In this document: piece by piece, positions 27,613-39,739 of the stretch | How positions within the stretch are numbered: the first letter of the stretch is position 1 | How the letters are laid out: each line of letters starts with the position of its first letter | Assembly: GCA_037367405.1 (NCBI GenBank) | Contig: JAZKJV010007246.1 | Span: forward strand, 976,501 to 1,040,500 | DNA: 64,000 nt | From: Ottelia alismoides | Taxonomy: Eukaryota > Streptophyta > Magnoliopsida > Alismatales > Hydrocharitaceae | Direction of reading: 5' to 3' | The notes under the pieces: model-generated | Databases searched by the model: none | Seen by the model: the letters and a program-made list of their open reading frames with translations, nothing else | Told to the model about the DNA's origin: nothing | Made by a program: the position numbers and the translations under genes

Positions 27613-28464
27613 GAGCATATCTGTCGATCATGCCCAACATGGATACAAAGTACATTAGGCGCTTCCTTGGAAGAGCCTTTGTGAGGGTGTCTGTAAGTTG
27701 AAGTTCAGGGGAGATGTGTGGAGTGCTGATTCGTCCTTCTCGTACTTCATCACGAATAAAATGGAAATAATCTTCAATATGTTTTGTCCGCTCATGGAAA
27801 ACTGGATTGGTGGTGATGCACGTGGCATATTTGTTGTCGCAGTAAAAGGGTACAGGACTGGCGACTAACATGCCAAGTTCTGTTAGGAAAGAAACAAGCC
27901 ATGTGGCCTGAGCCATTGCCCTGTATTCTGCTTCCGCACTGGATATGGATACCACTATCTACTTCTTTCTTCGCCGAATGACAAGGTTATCCCCAACAAA
28001 CATGGTGTATCCTGTAGTGATCGGTGGTCCTCAAGAGAGCTAGCGTAGTCATAATCTATATAGGCGGAGATATTAGTGTGTCCATTCACCCCATAGAAAA
28101 GTCCACATCCAGGAGATTCCTTCAAGTATCGAAGGATCAAAAGAACATCATGCCAGTGACTGTAAATAGGCTTCTTCATATATTGACTGGCTCTACTCAC
28201 AACATATGATATATCTGGCCTAGTAACAGTGAGATAGAGTAATTTTCCCACCAAGCTTCTGTATCATGTTGCATCCTCAAAAGCTGGATCAGTAGATGCT
28301 GAATATTTTCTCACTTTTGCAGGGATGCCAGATGGCTTGCATCCAAGAAGTCCTGCCTCAGTCAGAATATCGAGGCAATACTTTCTCTGTGAAAGATGGA
28401 GCCCCTTTGTAGTGCGTATTACTTCGATGCCAAGAAAATAACGAAGTTGGCCAAGATCTTTCAT
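27605..28464 (-). pseudogene. Copia RNase H and RT C-terminal region
   Basis: Three adjacent frames: 28464-28264 ([15 protein letters not shown] thumb side), 28254-27955 (VGKLLYLTVTRPDISYVVS) and 27955-27605 with the RNase H signature SSAEAEYRAMAQ, YCDNKYATCI and RTKHIEDYFHFIRD. Residues needed for catalysis are mostly visible, but frames are broken at about 28260 and 27955. Confidence 0.88.
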
Positions 28465-28938
28465 GACAAAGACCTTCTAGAGGAAGGCCTTGGTCTCCTG
28501 AATACCATCTACATCATCTTCTGTGATAACCATATCATCAACATAGACAACAAGGATGATCGTGCCAGTAGATCGTCATCTAATAAAGAGAAAGTAGTCA
28601 GATGTTGTCCTCTGAAAATCAAGTGTGTTGATCTCTGTAGTAAGCCTGTCAAACCATGCCCTTAGGCTCTGTTTCAGGCCATAAATGGCCTTGTGTAGTC
28701 GACATACATGCTCCCCCTCGACTACATACCCCGGCGGTTGCATCATGTAGACCTCCTCCTCGAGATCACCATAAAGAAAGGCATTCTTCACGTCAAGTTG
28801 ATAAATGGGCCAAGCCATGTTGGAAGCAACAGAGAGAATGGTACGTATCGACCCCATTCCGGCAACAGGAGAGAAGGTCTCAAAATAACCAACTCCAAAG
28901 GTTTGTGTGAAACCTTTGGAAACAAGTTTGGCTTTCAA
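28465..28938 (-). pseudogene. Copia reverse transcriptase core
   Basis: The 120-codon frame 28938-28576 reads KAKLVSKGFTQTFGVGYFETFSPVA, DVKNAFLYGDLEEEVYM and AIYGLKQSLRAWF, canonical for copia RT. The catalytic VVYVDDMV motif follows near 28545-28522 in a shifted frame. A one-base change near 28570 would explain the break. Confidence 0.9.
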
Positions 28939-29091
28939 CCTATCAATAGAATCATCAAGCGGTTGTTTGGTTGTGAAGACTCAGCGACAAGACACAGGGC
29001 GAACTCCCGTAGGGCACGACACAAGATCCCACGTACCCCGGGAGTTAAGTGCATCCATCTCCTCATCCATGGCCTGTCGCCAACCTTGATC

Positions 29092-30200
29092 TTACGTTGC
29101 ACTGAAATGAACTCTTGGAACGATAATAGCATTAACAACATCTGTAAATATCTTGTCACAACTAGATAAACCATCTGTAGAAGTAAAATGTGACATGGGG
29201 TGATACGTACATCTCCTTTTTTGCTTGCGTAGAGCTATAGGAAGCTCCCCAGGTACATCTGGGACATAAGTGGTGGGAGCACTCAAAGTGGTCATATCAT
29301 CCTGCATAATAAGGACAGGCAAAGGTACAGACATTGGTATAGAAGGTATAGAGGTACGTCGATGAGTATAGACGATTGGTGGAGGAGGGAGGTCTAGAGG
29401 AATGTTACACACAGTTTGTGTGAAATAACTTATTTGCTCAAAGAAGGTAACATCAGTAGATACATAGTATCGATATCCAACAGGATCATAGCAACGGTAG
29501 CCTTTCTGGGTACAAGAGTACCCCTGAAAGACATATTTGATGGCACAAGAGGATAATTTTTCAGCTGCATGAAAGTTATGAACAAAGACAATACAACCAA
29601 AAATTCGCAGAGGTATATGAAAAGTAGACTCGGTAGGATAAAGTAAGGATAATGGAGATGCCCCTTTGAGAACTGATGAAGGAACACAATTGATGTGATA
29701 CACTGCAGTAAGGATAACATCTCCCAGTATTGTTTAGGAACACTCATTTGACTAAGAAGAAATCTGGCAACATTTAGCAAGTGTCGGAGTTTCCTCTCAG
29801 CTATACTATTCTGATGTGAGGTATATGGACATGATGTTTGGTGAATAGTTCCCTGGGGTGCAAAGAAAGAGGTCAAGTCATGTTGGATTAACTCAAGAGC
29901 ATTGTCGGTATGAATGATCTTAACAATGCTAGAAAAGTAAGTTTTAACATATTGAAAGAAATTTCTGACAATTTAAGTAATCTCATAACACTACTCTATT
30001 AGATAGACCCAAGAAGATCGACTATAGTCATCAACGAAAACTATAAAGTAGTGCTGACCACTTAATGTGCGGATCGGACAAGGTCCCCAAACATCACAGT
30101 GAACAAGATGAAAAGCAGTAGTATTACGAGACTCAGTACGAACAAGAAACGAAGTTCGATGGTGTTTCCCGAACTCACATGCCTCGCACTGAAAGGGCTT
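29092..30200 (-). pseudogene. Copia integrase, N-terminus missing
   Basis: From about 30200: ACEFGKHHRTSF (end of the zinc-finger region), HCDVWGPCPI, FVDDYSRSSWVYLIE, IHTDNALE and SPHQNG-equivalent TSHQNSIAERK. This gives a recognisable D,D35E core. Frames 29876-29430 and 29703-29092 carry the C-terminal part (FGCIVFVHNF, SCTQKGYRCYDP). The HHCC finger and the protease are absent; the sequence jumps from the gag tail to this point around 30200. Confidence 0.88.
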
Positions 30201-30965
30201 CAGGTTCCGTGAGTTGTATCTGCCTCCTCGCCCAGGTTCCCGTCCACGACCACGACTACGACCAAAGTCATGGCCTCGCTAGATTCTTGTCCACGACCAC
30301 GACTTGGATCGCGACCGCATCCTCCTCGCAAGCTGTATCTTCCTCCTGTCTAGGTGAGGCGATATGTGCAAAGTTCTATGTTGAAGGTAAGATAGGAGAC
30401 TGGGCAGCGGATGTCTCGAGCTCCTCAAGTCGGCCAAAGATGTCCTTCATTGTTGGCAATGTGTCTGATATAAGAAATTGCTCCTTCGCTGCATGGTACC
30501 TAGAATGCAGGCCATCAAGGAAGCGGTATACCTGCCAGTCAGAATGCTCTTGTATCTGTTCAGTGCAACATGAGGGCTAGAATATTGCAAGATCCTCATA
30601 CAGACTGGATACATGCCTGTAGTACTTGATGAGGGTGGAATCACCCTGAGATGCCGACCAGATTCGCCTGTAAATATCTGCAAGGTGTGACTTTGTCTTC
30701 TTATGGGAGTATGTTTGCTCAAGATCCTCCCACATTTCCTTGGCCGTATTTTTTAAAGAATATTTGAGGCAATATGTGCCTCAACACTGTTGGTCAACCA
30801 ATTGATAACCAAATAGTTGTCAGTCTGCCAGTTGTCGTACTCTTTGTCCTTTTCATCTAAAGGATCTTTAGTCAAAATGTAGAGTTTCCTCTGACCACCA
30901 ATGAACACCATAAAAGATCGAGACCAGGGCACATAATTTTCTGTGCCCTTGATTTTGGTAGCAGT
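30200..30965 (-). pseudogene. Copia gag, main part
   Basis: In element order, from the D insertion leftward: YVPWSRSFMVFIGG and DNWQTDNYLVINWL (30965-30753), then WEDLEQTYSHKKTKSHLADIYRR and a 91-codon frame (30722-30447), then an Arg/Gly-rich tail near 30300. This is the UBN2-type gag of copia. The first codons lie on the far side of element D, near 43500. An ATG supplied by D's LTR (30986) gives an accidental fusion ORF. Confidence 0.8.
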
Positions 30966-33900
30966 TGATGAATACTCATTCATCACTCTTTATTCTTATA
31001 TTTTAGCTACAAAAACCTTTGCAAATACATGTATACGTTTGTAAACATAAATAATTAGCAAAAGGCATGCATAGTGTAAAAAGTAATAATTAGCATGTTT
31101 TTGTGCAAAAATAAAAGAATAAAGAGTAAAAATAAAATAAACATTTTTTATGTTTTAAGTTTTTAATAATTCGGCCATCCTCTATTTTTAAATGAATTTT
31201 CAAATATTTTCCAGGTGGTTGATTCCCATTGGTCCACGGGGACGTTGACCCCCCGGTCAACTTCCCCCTGGACCACTACGTCTCGGATCTGAGTGCCCGA
31301 CCCGACTTCTCCATTTACCCCACACTTGATCCGACACCCAAATACCTTAACCCCGGGCCCCGATAGATCCTTGTTCATCCTAGATCCACGCCCGGGGTGG
31401 GTTTGAGGTATCCGAGTCATGTGCGTCTCGCCCGATCCATTTCTTCTCGGACCCCTGGACATATATAACCTCGCCTCCGGCAGCCTTGTTCCTCATCTCT
31501 GGACCTCCCACTCGCAGCCAAGGAGCTCCTCCGGAGTGCCTGAGTGACAGCTGTGCTCTCCGGAGTGGAAGTGAGGCACAAGGACTTCGGGAAGCCTTCG
31601 ATCCGGTGGCTTAGCCGCCGTGCGCCGCCGCGAGCGCGCCTAGCCTCGGGAAGCCGACGGTCCCTTGCAGGCAATGACCCAGGAGCTCCCCAAGCTCCAG
31701 CCTAGTCGATTGCCTCCACCAGGTAGTTTCTTTAGCCCGTAGATTAGCTTAGATTCGAGTTTTTCTCGTTTCCGGTAGCCGTAGCTTCGCCGTTTCCCCC
31801 CGTCGTCTCCGTCCAGCCATTTTCCCATCCGACACCGCCACCACCTTCACGAGCCTCCTCCGCACCTTCTCCACCTACCCATCCCCCTTGGCTCACCCTG
31901 GAGCAGGGACTTTGATCCTCCACCTCCGCCGCTCGCCGGAGGACCGCCATATCGACTCATCCTTCACTGTTCTCGCACGCTAACGGGTCGAGGCATTTTG
32001 CCCTCGACCCCTCTTTCTTCCTGTGCAGATATCAGGGCAAATCGACCTCATCTGGAGGTCGGGACTTTAGAGCACAGGTGCTCCAGGTGTTCATCGTCGC
32101 CGAAGCTCTCCAGGGCTCCCCGCCATCATCGGAGCAGTCCATTGGCTGCGGATCACCGAGACACATCTTCTCAGCCTCTCAGCAGCCGTCGAGGAGTCCC
32201 CACGCCCGAGTTTCGAGCCAGCGAAGTTCGCCGGTCGTCAGTTCCTTCAGGACCCTCGCGAGCCGTCAGATCGTCTTCTCGCTCCAGAAAAGATCTCGGC
32301 CACCCATTTGAGGAGCTTCACCACCGTCAGATCCATAGGAGGACCGATCTGAGCCGCACGATCAGAAGAAGAGACACCAGTGACACCAGAGCCGTCCGAT
32401 CTCCACGTGTCAGCTTCACCACCGTTGATCCACCGAGGGTTTAGCCACAGCGCACCAGATCCATCAGATTAGCCACGTGGTGGACCCTCAACCGTTTGAT
32501 CAGGCCCGCGTTTCTTGGTTAAAGGCGCCCTTATTCTCACCCGTTGGTCAGCTACGTGGCGTCACTTCAACTGTCGACATATAATAAGGCGTAAATTTCT
32601 CGTAGGCCCCTCTAGTTTTCGCATTTATTATCTAGTGTTGTAAATATTTTTGAGCCTTTATTTTCATTGGGTAATTTGCATTGTAGACCTTACCTTTTCT
32701 TGTATTTGCATTTATGCCCCTGGATACGTGGACCACGTGCATCGTCACGTGAATTTTGAGGGTTATTTGCATATATGGGCTTTATGTTTCAGGGTGTTAC
32801 TGAATGAATTTATGTTTTCAATATTTGCAAATATGCCCCTGTGAATGGTTTAATCGCGCATGTGCTGATATAGTGGGTTATTTACATTGAAGCCCCTGGA
32901 CTTTTAGTACGTGTTACTAAATAGTCAAGGAACTTTAATTCTCTTGCAAATAGGTCCCTGAGTGCCCCAGGTCACGTGCTTTGCACGTGAGTTCTTGGGA
33001 GTTTTGCACCGAACCCCCTGGAACTTACTTTAATTGCATTTAGGTCCCTGTGTACTGCGCCCTTGTGTTTGAATTTAAAAAAACAACAAATTGACTCCAA
33101 ATTTTATGAAAATTGGATACATGGCTCCTGCCATGTTGTAAAATTTTCTATTTTGGAGACATTTTGACACTTTTTGATTTTTTTTAAAAAATTCAAAAAC
33201 ATGCATTTTTGTTGCTGTCTAACTTTAAAATTCACAAAAAATATTAAAACACCTCCAAAAATTACAAAAAAATTAGGTAGTGTTTATTTTACCTTGTTTG
33301 ATTTTCCAACCAATTTTGGTCATTTTTAACTATATAAAACCCATAAAAATTACAAAACACTAAAAACCCTATAAAAATTCTAATGATTAATTGAAAAACC
33401 CAAAAATAATAATTCTAGTGGCTTAATTTTCCTTGAATTTTCTTCTTTAAAGGAAAATTACCTTCAGGTGTTAATATGGCCATTTTGCATTTTAAATTGG
33501 CCGTTGACACCTGGCTGGACAGTACCCTTTGTTTTCTGCCTTGTTTGATTTTTAGAGAATTCAATAAAAACCAGAAAATACCAAAAATTAACCAAAAACA
33601 ATAAAAATTATAAAAAACATAAAAACATTTTTATTTGAATTTTGGTGTGATTTTTTAGTAATTAAATAATTATTTGTAGTTGCTTGATTTGTTGTTCTCT
33701 TATTTTCTCAATTCATTTGAAAATCCAAAAAAATTATAAAAACATTAAAAATCCACCAAAAACCATTTTCTTTTATTTTATTCTACTTTCGACTACTTCA
33801 TAGGCTGCAAGTCCATCACGTGCTCCCTGAGTCCGACCCTGGTCGCTATACCAGGCTAATCCAATAGCCAAGACCGCTATCGTATTTCTTTGATTTTTAT

Positions 33901-34025
33901 CTGATTTTGGTGGTCTGCACTTTATTTTCTTGATTGACCGGTTGACTCTTGAGCAACTGAGGTCGCAATGACCCTTAGTTCTTCTACTTTACCTTATTTG
34001 TTCGAGTGATATTTTTCGGTCATCA
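30966..34025 (+). repeat. Element D 5' LTR
   Basis: Matches 39740-43496 almost base for base except for about 700 bp missing after 31126 (present in the right copy at about 39911-40610). It has a GC-rich promoter half (31200-32560) and an AT-rich remainder. Confidence 0.92.
31455..32028 (+). promoter_or_regulatory. Element D LTR promoter and leader intron (5' copy)
   Basis: TATA box ACATATATAACC at 31459-31470. About 260 bases downstream is a donor CACCAG|GTAGTT (31723), then an acceptor with a strong pyrimidine tract, CTCTTTCTTCCTGTGCAG, ending 32028: a 306-nt predicted intron. The same sites lie in the right LTR (41207 and 41510). Confidence 0.6.
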
Positions 34026-34028
34026 GAA

Positions 34029-34046
34029 TGGCGCCGTTGCCGTGGA
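34029..34046 (+). promoter_or_regulatory. Element D primer binding site, tRNA-Asp type
   Basis: TGGCGCCGTTGCCGTGGA, one mismatch from the complement of the plant tRNA-Asp 3' end, three bases after the LTR. Confidence 0.92.
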
Positions 34047-35484
34047 GCACGACTTAGTAGTCGTCTTTTTCTGCGGTTTTCTTTTTTGCGGTTTTCTGTA
34101 TAGATTTTTGTAGATATATTTTTCTAACACTGTTTATATAATAATTTGGTCTGATCCCTCTTGTTTGCTTTCTTGCGAGGGCCTGAGGACCGAGGCGGCT
34201 CTCTTCGGAAGCCGAGCAACCGCGGGAACCGGAGGCTGCTCTCTTCTTTACAGAGGTGCAGGAGGACGCGAGGAGCGAGCACGAGCGCGGGAGCCGCGGA
34301 ATAGCCGCGGAGTAGCATAGTTTAGATTAGGATTTATTTCCAGCTTTATTTGAACAATTGTTGTAATAATACAGGGACAGGACACTCAGACAGAGACTTG
34401 GACTATTCGGTGTCTGTTTCGCCGAGCACCGGTGTGCTCGGGGGACCCCTTTAGCTAATTCGGTTTTTACGCAGTTTTTACACGGTTTTCCTTTACTGCC
34501 TTTTACGGTTTCTCGCAGTTTTTCGAGCCCCTAGCTGTAGGATTTTCTACTTGATTGTGACATAATAATTAGGATCCAACCACCCTAATATATCTGCCTG
34601 GACCTATAGATCGGTAATTGGACCAAAAATAAAAAAATAATAAAATAGCCGTTCCATCACCTCCGAGCCTACGCGCCGCGAGCCTGCCTCGTTAAGCGCT
34701 ACTCCTGAACTCGACCTGTCGAGAAGAGGAGGGGTGGGTCTAGACCGGACTCTTTGGATTGGAGGCTGGTGGTCGGCTAACCGTTCTTTCGAGTAGCACT
34801 GCTGTTTAGGGACTCGGTTTTCCGCCTGCACCATTTAGTTAGTTTATTTCCTGTCTTTTAAATTCTGCGCGGAGCATCTTGCATGTAGACTGCTGGAGTC
34901 AGGTACGCATTTCTTACTCTACATGCATCATTGATTTTCACGCATCGGCTTTTTCGTCTTCTCCCCCTGTTTTGGATTTAATAACCAGGAGAACCGAAAA
35001 ATTCGTTAGGGGATTTGTTTGATAATTGAAAAACATCTAAAAAAGAAAAACAATAAAATCGGGACTGCTAATCACACTTGACCTTAAAGACATCTCATTC
35101 AAAATCTGTCTTGGGGAGAGTAACCCCCTCCTTGCTTGGTTTGGATGAGCGAGAGAGTGACCCGTACCTTAGGATAGAGCCATCCGATTTTTCTCGAGTG
35201 ATTACCGGCTCTTTGGTGCGGGACAGTCGGTTGAGAAATCTCGGATTCCTATTACCTCATGTAATTGCTCTAATAGACTGAATTATCACCTAAAATAAAA
35301 TTGACAAGATAATTGACCGATCCCTTCGGTCTTCAGCTCGTGTGCGTAGGTGAATCAGGGGTTATGTTTTCTCATCTTGTGTGATTCCAGATCCCTCCTG
35401 CTTTCCCCCATCTTCGTCTCTATTCCATCCTTGCCTCCCACCCTCCCACCTTTCAATCTTCTTCTTATTCTCCTTTACCCCTGG
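34047..35484 (+). other. Element D leader with motifs shared with E
   Basis: No coding signal. It contains GCATCGGCTTTTTC (34942-34955), AAAATCGGGACTGCTAA (35056-35072) and ACCTTAGGATAGAGCC (about 35166-35181), each found in the same order in the leader of element E (59795, 59906 and 60031). Conserved leader blocks in otherwise different elements suggest packaging or dimerisation signals; that is inference. Confidence 0.7.
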
Positions 35485-36347
35485 ATGATGGATCCCCCTC
35501 ACTCTGAGCCGCCTCTTGCGGCTTGTTCTTCGCTATCTGACCATCAGTCCAGTCCACCTTCTAGGGAGGTCGGATCTCCGACCAACCTCCCTCTTCCCCC
35601 TCCCCTTCCATTCACTACTCTGGGCATGCTGCGCTTGACGTCCGAGGACACCAGATAGAGCAGATGCGAGACCCGGACGATGCCGTTGATGAGTTGAGAG
35701 CGCACTCCGTTGGTGATCGGAGAGAGCAGTGGAGATCATCAGATATATCCTATCCCAGACTGATGGAGTAGCAGATAGCACATGGAGCCCAGTCAGCTTC
35801 CACACTACGTCCATTCAGTTTGGATTTGTATTACATTCAGCGACTGCCAACATTTTCAGGAGAGGCACATGAGGAGCCTTATCTTCACCTGTCCGCATTC
35901 GAGGAGTTTTGCAGAGCACAGATATACTCAGATGCCATTGCAGAGGAGCTGATGAGGAGGACCTTCCCATTTACACTTCACGATAGAGCCAGGACATGGC
36001 ACCGACGATTGGGGAGGACATTTGATACATGGGGAGAGCTATGCCGAGAGTTTTTACAGAGATACTTTCCCCAGCGTCGAGCAGAGTTTATGCGGTCTTT
36101 GATTGCCGACTTTTCAGTTGACCCCCAGGAGCCATTGCAGGAGGCATGGCCGAGGTTTCTTGACCTCTTGAGGAGATTTCCCGATCACGGACTTCCAGAG
36201 ACAGACTTGATGAAGATCTCCATGCGGGAGATGACCGCAGAGCAGATAGCACTGGTGATTACCACATGTGGCGGTTCACACCGCAGTTCCGACCTTCACT
36301 TACTGGATACCGTCTCGAGCTTACTTTCACAGAGATCTTCTTCATGA
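35485..36347 (+). pseudogene. Element D gag (capsid domain), frame-broken
   Basis: Probable start at ATG 35485 or 35488 (MMDPPHSEPP). The frame breaks near 35658 and has a TAG near 35768. The capsid domain is open from 35820: LPTFSGEAHEEPYLHLSAFE, then AEELMRRTFPFTLHDRARTW, WGELCREFLQRYFPQRR and EPLQEAWPRFLDLLRR. This is the retrotransposon gag fold (Pfam PF03732 type) of Athila-like elements. It would assemble particles if intact; as read it is broken. Confidence 0.85.
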
Positions 36348-37530
36348 GATGCCCTAGTCGGGACAACACATGCAGACGTTGCAGTACCAGTGCGATGTGT
36401 CGCAGTACATGAGCATTCAGTTTCTACACACCAGCTCGAGGACTTGGATGCTCCAGCACCACAGAGTACTGAGGAGATGACCGCGATAACAGAGGTTCGG
36501 ACCCAGAGTTTACTCGAGTTCCCGTCGGTCTTCCAGCTAGAATTCGAGTCAGCACTAGAGTTTTCAGTCGATGTGTCTTGGATATAAGATGTTCTGATAT
36601 TCCAGGAACAGGAGGAGCCCCCGCTATTACAACCATTGATTCAACCACATCAGTTCCCAGTCCCGGAGGAGTCAGCTTCATTTCTGCAGAGATACTTCTC
36701 GGAGACCGACAGATTTCATGACTCAGCCCGGCAGCTATAGTTCAATATGGGACACCACTTTGAGAGTACAGACATAGAGAGTCTCGTATTCAAGCCTTTT
36801 GTCCTCCACTTTGACGAGTCAGAAAAAAACTAGTACCTTCTCCTGCTTCCAGATTGCTGATAGCCAGACTTCAGATGATGATGCAGCCTGGTGCACAGAG
36901 TGGATACTTGACAGCAGCGCAGATGCCCTTCTAGATCCTGATCCTCTCGTACTCACTTCTGATCTTGCATCTCTCCCCGAGGGTTATCTGCGGGAGGATG
37001 CCACACTCGATGAGTACTCGGTTTCACCTTCTGAGAGTGTTTCCGATTTGGTGGAGCTCAAAACCGAGTCCTTAGATCCTTCTGATTTTGAGTCTTCTCA
37101 CCTCGACGACCCTCGCGAGGATGAGCCCATTCTGGAGATATTCGATGATCTTCCTGACTTACTTCTATTTCATTCATCGGATATCAGTCTTCTTAGAAAG
37201 TCTCCTGATCTTCTTGATTATCCACACTTCTTTGAGACACTGATTGACGTGGAGGATTCCATGACTGATCCATCCTTCTCCACGTTTGACTTCTTCGGCT
37301 CCACACTTCCACTCCAGTCTGATCCCGAGCCGATGATTTCTTTTGTGCTACCGGATCCCGATCAGTTACTTTTATATCCCTGGCCGGTAGCAGACACCCA
37401 TTTGATTGCATACTTGGGTGTCTTTATTTACACTTTTGAGTTCGTCGTTGTTCTCATACCGAGACTGCGACGACAGTACGGCATTCGCCTTACCGATGCC
37501 GTCCTAAACCATGACACTGCGTTATCCTAG
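36348..37530 (+). pseudogene. Element D acidic ORF
   Basis: The last 244 codons (36799-37530) are open and rich in Asp, Glu, Ser, Pro and Leu (for example LVELKTESLDPSDFESSHLDD). It has no RT, protease or integrase motif. It lies directly before the hairpin array, exactly as the acidic ORF of element A does. I infer a remnant of the protease-RT linker, or a lineage-specific protein. The upstream 36348-36798 part is in broken frames of similar composition. Confidence 0.45.
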
Positions 37531-37680
37531 CCTTTGCGCCCAGCTAGGGGCGTAAAATCTAGCGCTTGTTGAGAGGCACCTCAACATTGTACTCTTTTGT
37601 ATATACATGTTTTGTCTTAGTTCGATCTTTCTTTCTTCCTTTCTTGTTTTCACCCCAGGTCTCGCTTAGGATTATCTTTG

Positions 37681-38136
37681 CTATACTTAGGATATTCCTC
37701 ATCCTAAGTATAGGGGGGTGGAAACACCGGGTTGTTCCTCCGTTCTGTTTCATCACTTCCGTTGTTGCCTATACTTAAGGTTCTTCACCTTAAGTATAGG
37801 GGGAGTGATGCCCCTCCACCTTGTATATATTTGTTGATTTTCTCCGTGTCTTTCTACCCCTGTTTTGCCGCCTATACTTAGGGATATTTCAACCTAAGTA
37901 TAGGGGGGTAGACCCTGTACATCCTTCACTCGGATTTCCCTTCATGTACAGCTTGCTATACTTAGGATTACTTGATCCTAAGTATAGGGGGAAACAACCG
38001 AGTTCGCCTCATTTTATTCTTTCATTCATCTCTATATTCTAGCCATTCCTTTTCACGTCCCTATACTAAGCACGAGTTATATCTTCTTCATCGCTCTTGA
38101 TCACTCTGAGGACATCGTTCGAGCTAAGTATAGGGG
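37681..38136 (+). repeat. Element D array of five PPT hairpins
   Basis: Arms at 37681-37693/37701-37713, 37768-37781/37787-37800, 37871-37882/37893-37904, 37956-37968/37975-37987 and a looser fifth at about 38060-38135. The first four stems are 12-14 bp and perfect (CTATACTTAGGAT with ATCCTAAGTATAG). Every 3' arm is followed by four to six further Gs, making AAGTATAGGGGG. Spacing is about 85-105 bp. Confidence 0.95.
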
Positions 38137-39722
38137 GGTGTGTATATATTTCATATATACTTTAGCCATAACTCGTACTTTGTGTAAGTGTGTGAATAAA
38201 TAAAAATGGCTAAAAACCCATAAAATTTAAAATTTTTTCCTTGCATATAAAATTTATTCTGCACATATCTATGTACTTATACAAATTATTTTTGTACAAA
38301 TGATAGTAAAATGATTTGTGTAAAGGATTTGTAAATATTTTCATATCAAAATTATGTATATAATACAAAATTTTTCCAAAATGTTTTAAAAACAAAAAGT
38401 TTGCAAAAATCTTGTGTAAATGTTTGTAAATATTTTTTGCAAAACTTGCATTCATGCATACATCCATGGTTTCAAAACATTTTTCAAAAATTTTGTACGA
38501 TTGTAAATATTTGTAAATAGCATCTTTGTAAATATTTGTATAGTTTTTCCCGGATCATAGTTGACCCTTAAACTATCCTGGAATTAAACTGGGAAATGGA
38601 GCTCGATTAAGATCTTAATCCACCTAATTCTAAGAGGAACCTTATAGGGCTTAGGGTTAAGGCTTTTCAGGTCCATTGGGACTTAATTCTTTGAGTCCAC
38701 TAGGCTATGAGCATATGTCATCTTGATAAGCCTAAGTAGAGCACTTAACAACACACGCATGACTCTTAGATACAATGGCTTGACTTGCACCAGCACTTTA
38801 CACATAGCTCTCCACGGATGAGGTGGTGAGGAGGCGGTTTCCTTTGGCTTGGGGTAGCATATGAGGGTAGTACTTCTAGGCGGAACCTCTCTTCTTCTAG
38901 TGAAGGAAGTGCGTCTCAACTTGGTCTAGTGGTGATGAAGGCTAAAGACAGAAGCCGTGGGTTGCAATAAAGCTTCAAAAGAGGGATAGTCTACTGGCTC
39001 AAGAAGAAAAACACCTTGTATATATGTTGCACCATGTAGATATATTGTACAGTTGCACACAAAAAAAAGTGCAAAAAGAAAAAGAACTCCAAAAAAGTGG
39101 TGGGTCGGATTGAAAATTTAATAACCCCACCGGAGTGTATATAGTCAAATAAAGCGAAAGCTTATGGTATCCATGTTACATCTCATGAAGCTTGCAGCGG
39201 GAGACTTAGCTACACTGGTTGGGCTCCCAAGGATACATGGCTACACTGGCCATGGTCCATTCTTCATCTTCTTCCCCCTCTTCTTGAGCCGGTTGCACTT
39301 GAACTTAGAAGGGAATACCCCGCTTCTCGAGGAAAGAGTTGCTAGACCGAGGCATTAGAGTTAGCAGGTTGGGGGAGGTTGTTTCTTTGTTACTTCTGAG
39401 GTGGGGAGCTACATATCACCTACACTGCATGGAAAGATTCATGGTCATTAGAGTTTGTGTATGTAGACTTGTTCTGATCTGGTTTATTGAGGAGTCTTGT
39501 CCATAGATTGGTGGAACTTAGAGGCTGTTGAGTCTTAAGCTTAAGTCTAAATAAGGTTCCGATACATTAATAATCCAAAGATCTGATCGAGCTCCATATT
39601 TCAATTTAATGAAGGCAAGTTTAATAATCATCCTTAATCCGTGTATCTTCTCCTCTTTTTCTTTTTCTTTCTCTTTTTCACTTCTTTTTCAAATAAGTGT
39701 TTGCTAAGGGACTAGCAAAGTT
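38137..39722 (+). other. Element D conserved 3' non-coding region
   Basis: The first 430 bases are AT-rich with many TTTGTAAATATTT-like units; the rest aligns in blocks with element A (11880-12640 reversed). No gene is supported. Confidence 0.65.
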
Positions 39723-39739
39723 AAGTATAGGGGGGGGGG
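39723..39739 (+). promoter_or_regulatory. Element D polypurine tract
   Basis: AAGTATAG followed by nine further Gs, adjoining the 3' LTR at 39740. It is identical in core to the 3' arms of the internal hairpins. Confidence 0.9.

Noticed and set aside
28396..29169. Plus-strand ORFs across copia pol
   Set aside because: Antisense shadows of RT and integrase, which match known motifs on the minus strand.
30753..30986. 77-codon ORF as a native copia gag start
   Set aside because: Its first codons come from the D LTR terminus; the native start lies across D near 43510.
31163..32444. Several long GC-rich ORFs in the D LTR on both strands, repeated at 40740-41932
   Set aside because: They overlap in opposite frames, lie in LTR promoter/leader DNA and encode Ser/Arg/Pro-rich text without domains; present twice only because the LTR is.
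37681..38136. Regularly spaced repeats as a CRISPR array
   Set aside because: Eukaryotic retrotransposon context, palindromic units with variable loops and uneven spacing, no cas genes; the units match the element's own PPT.
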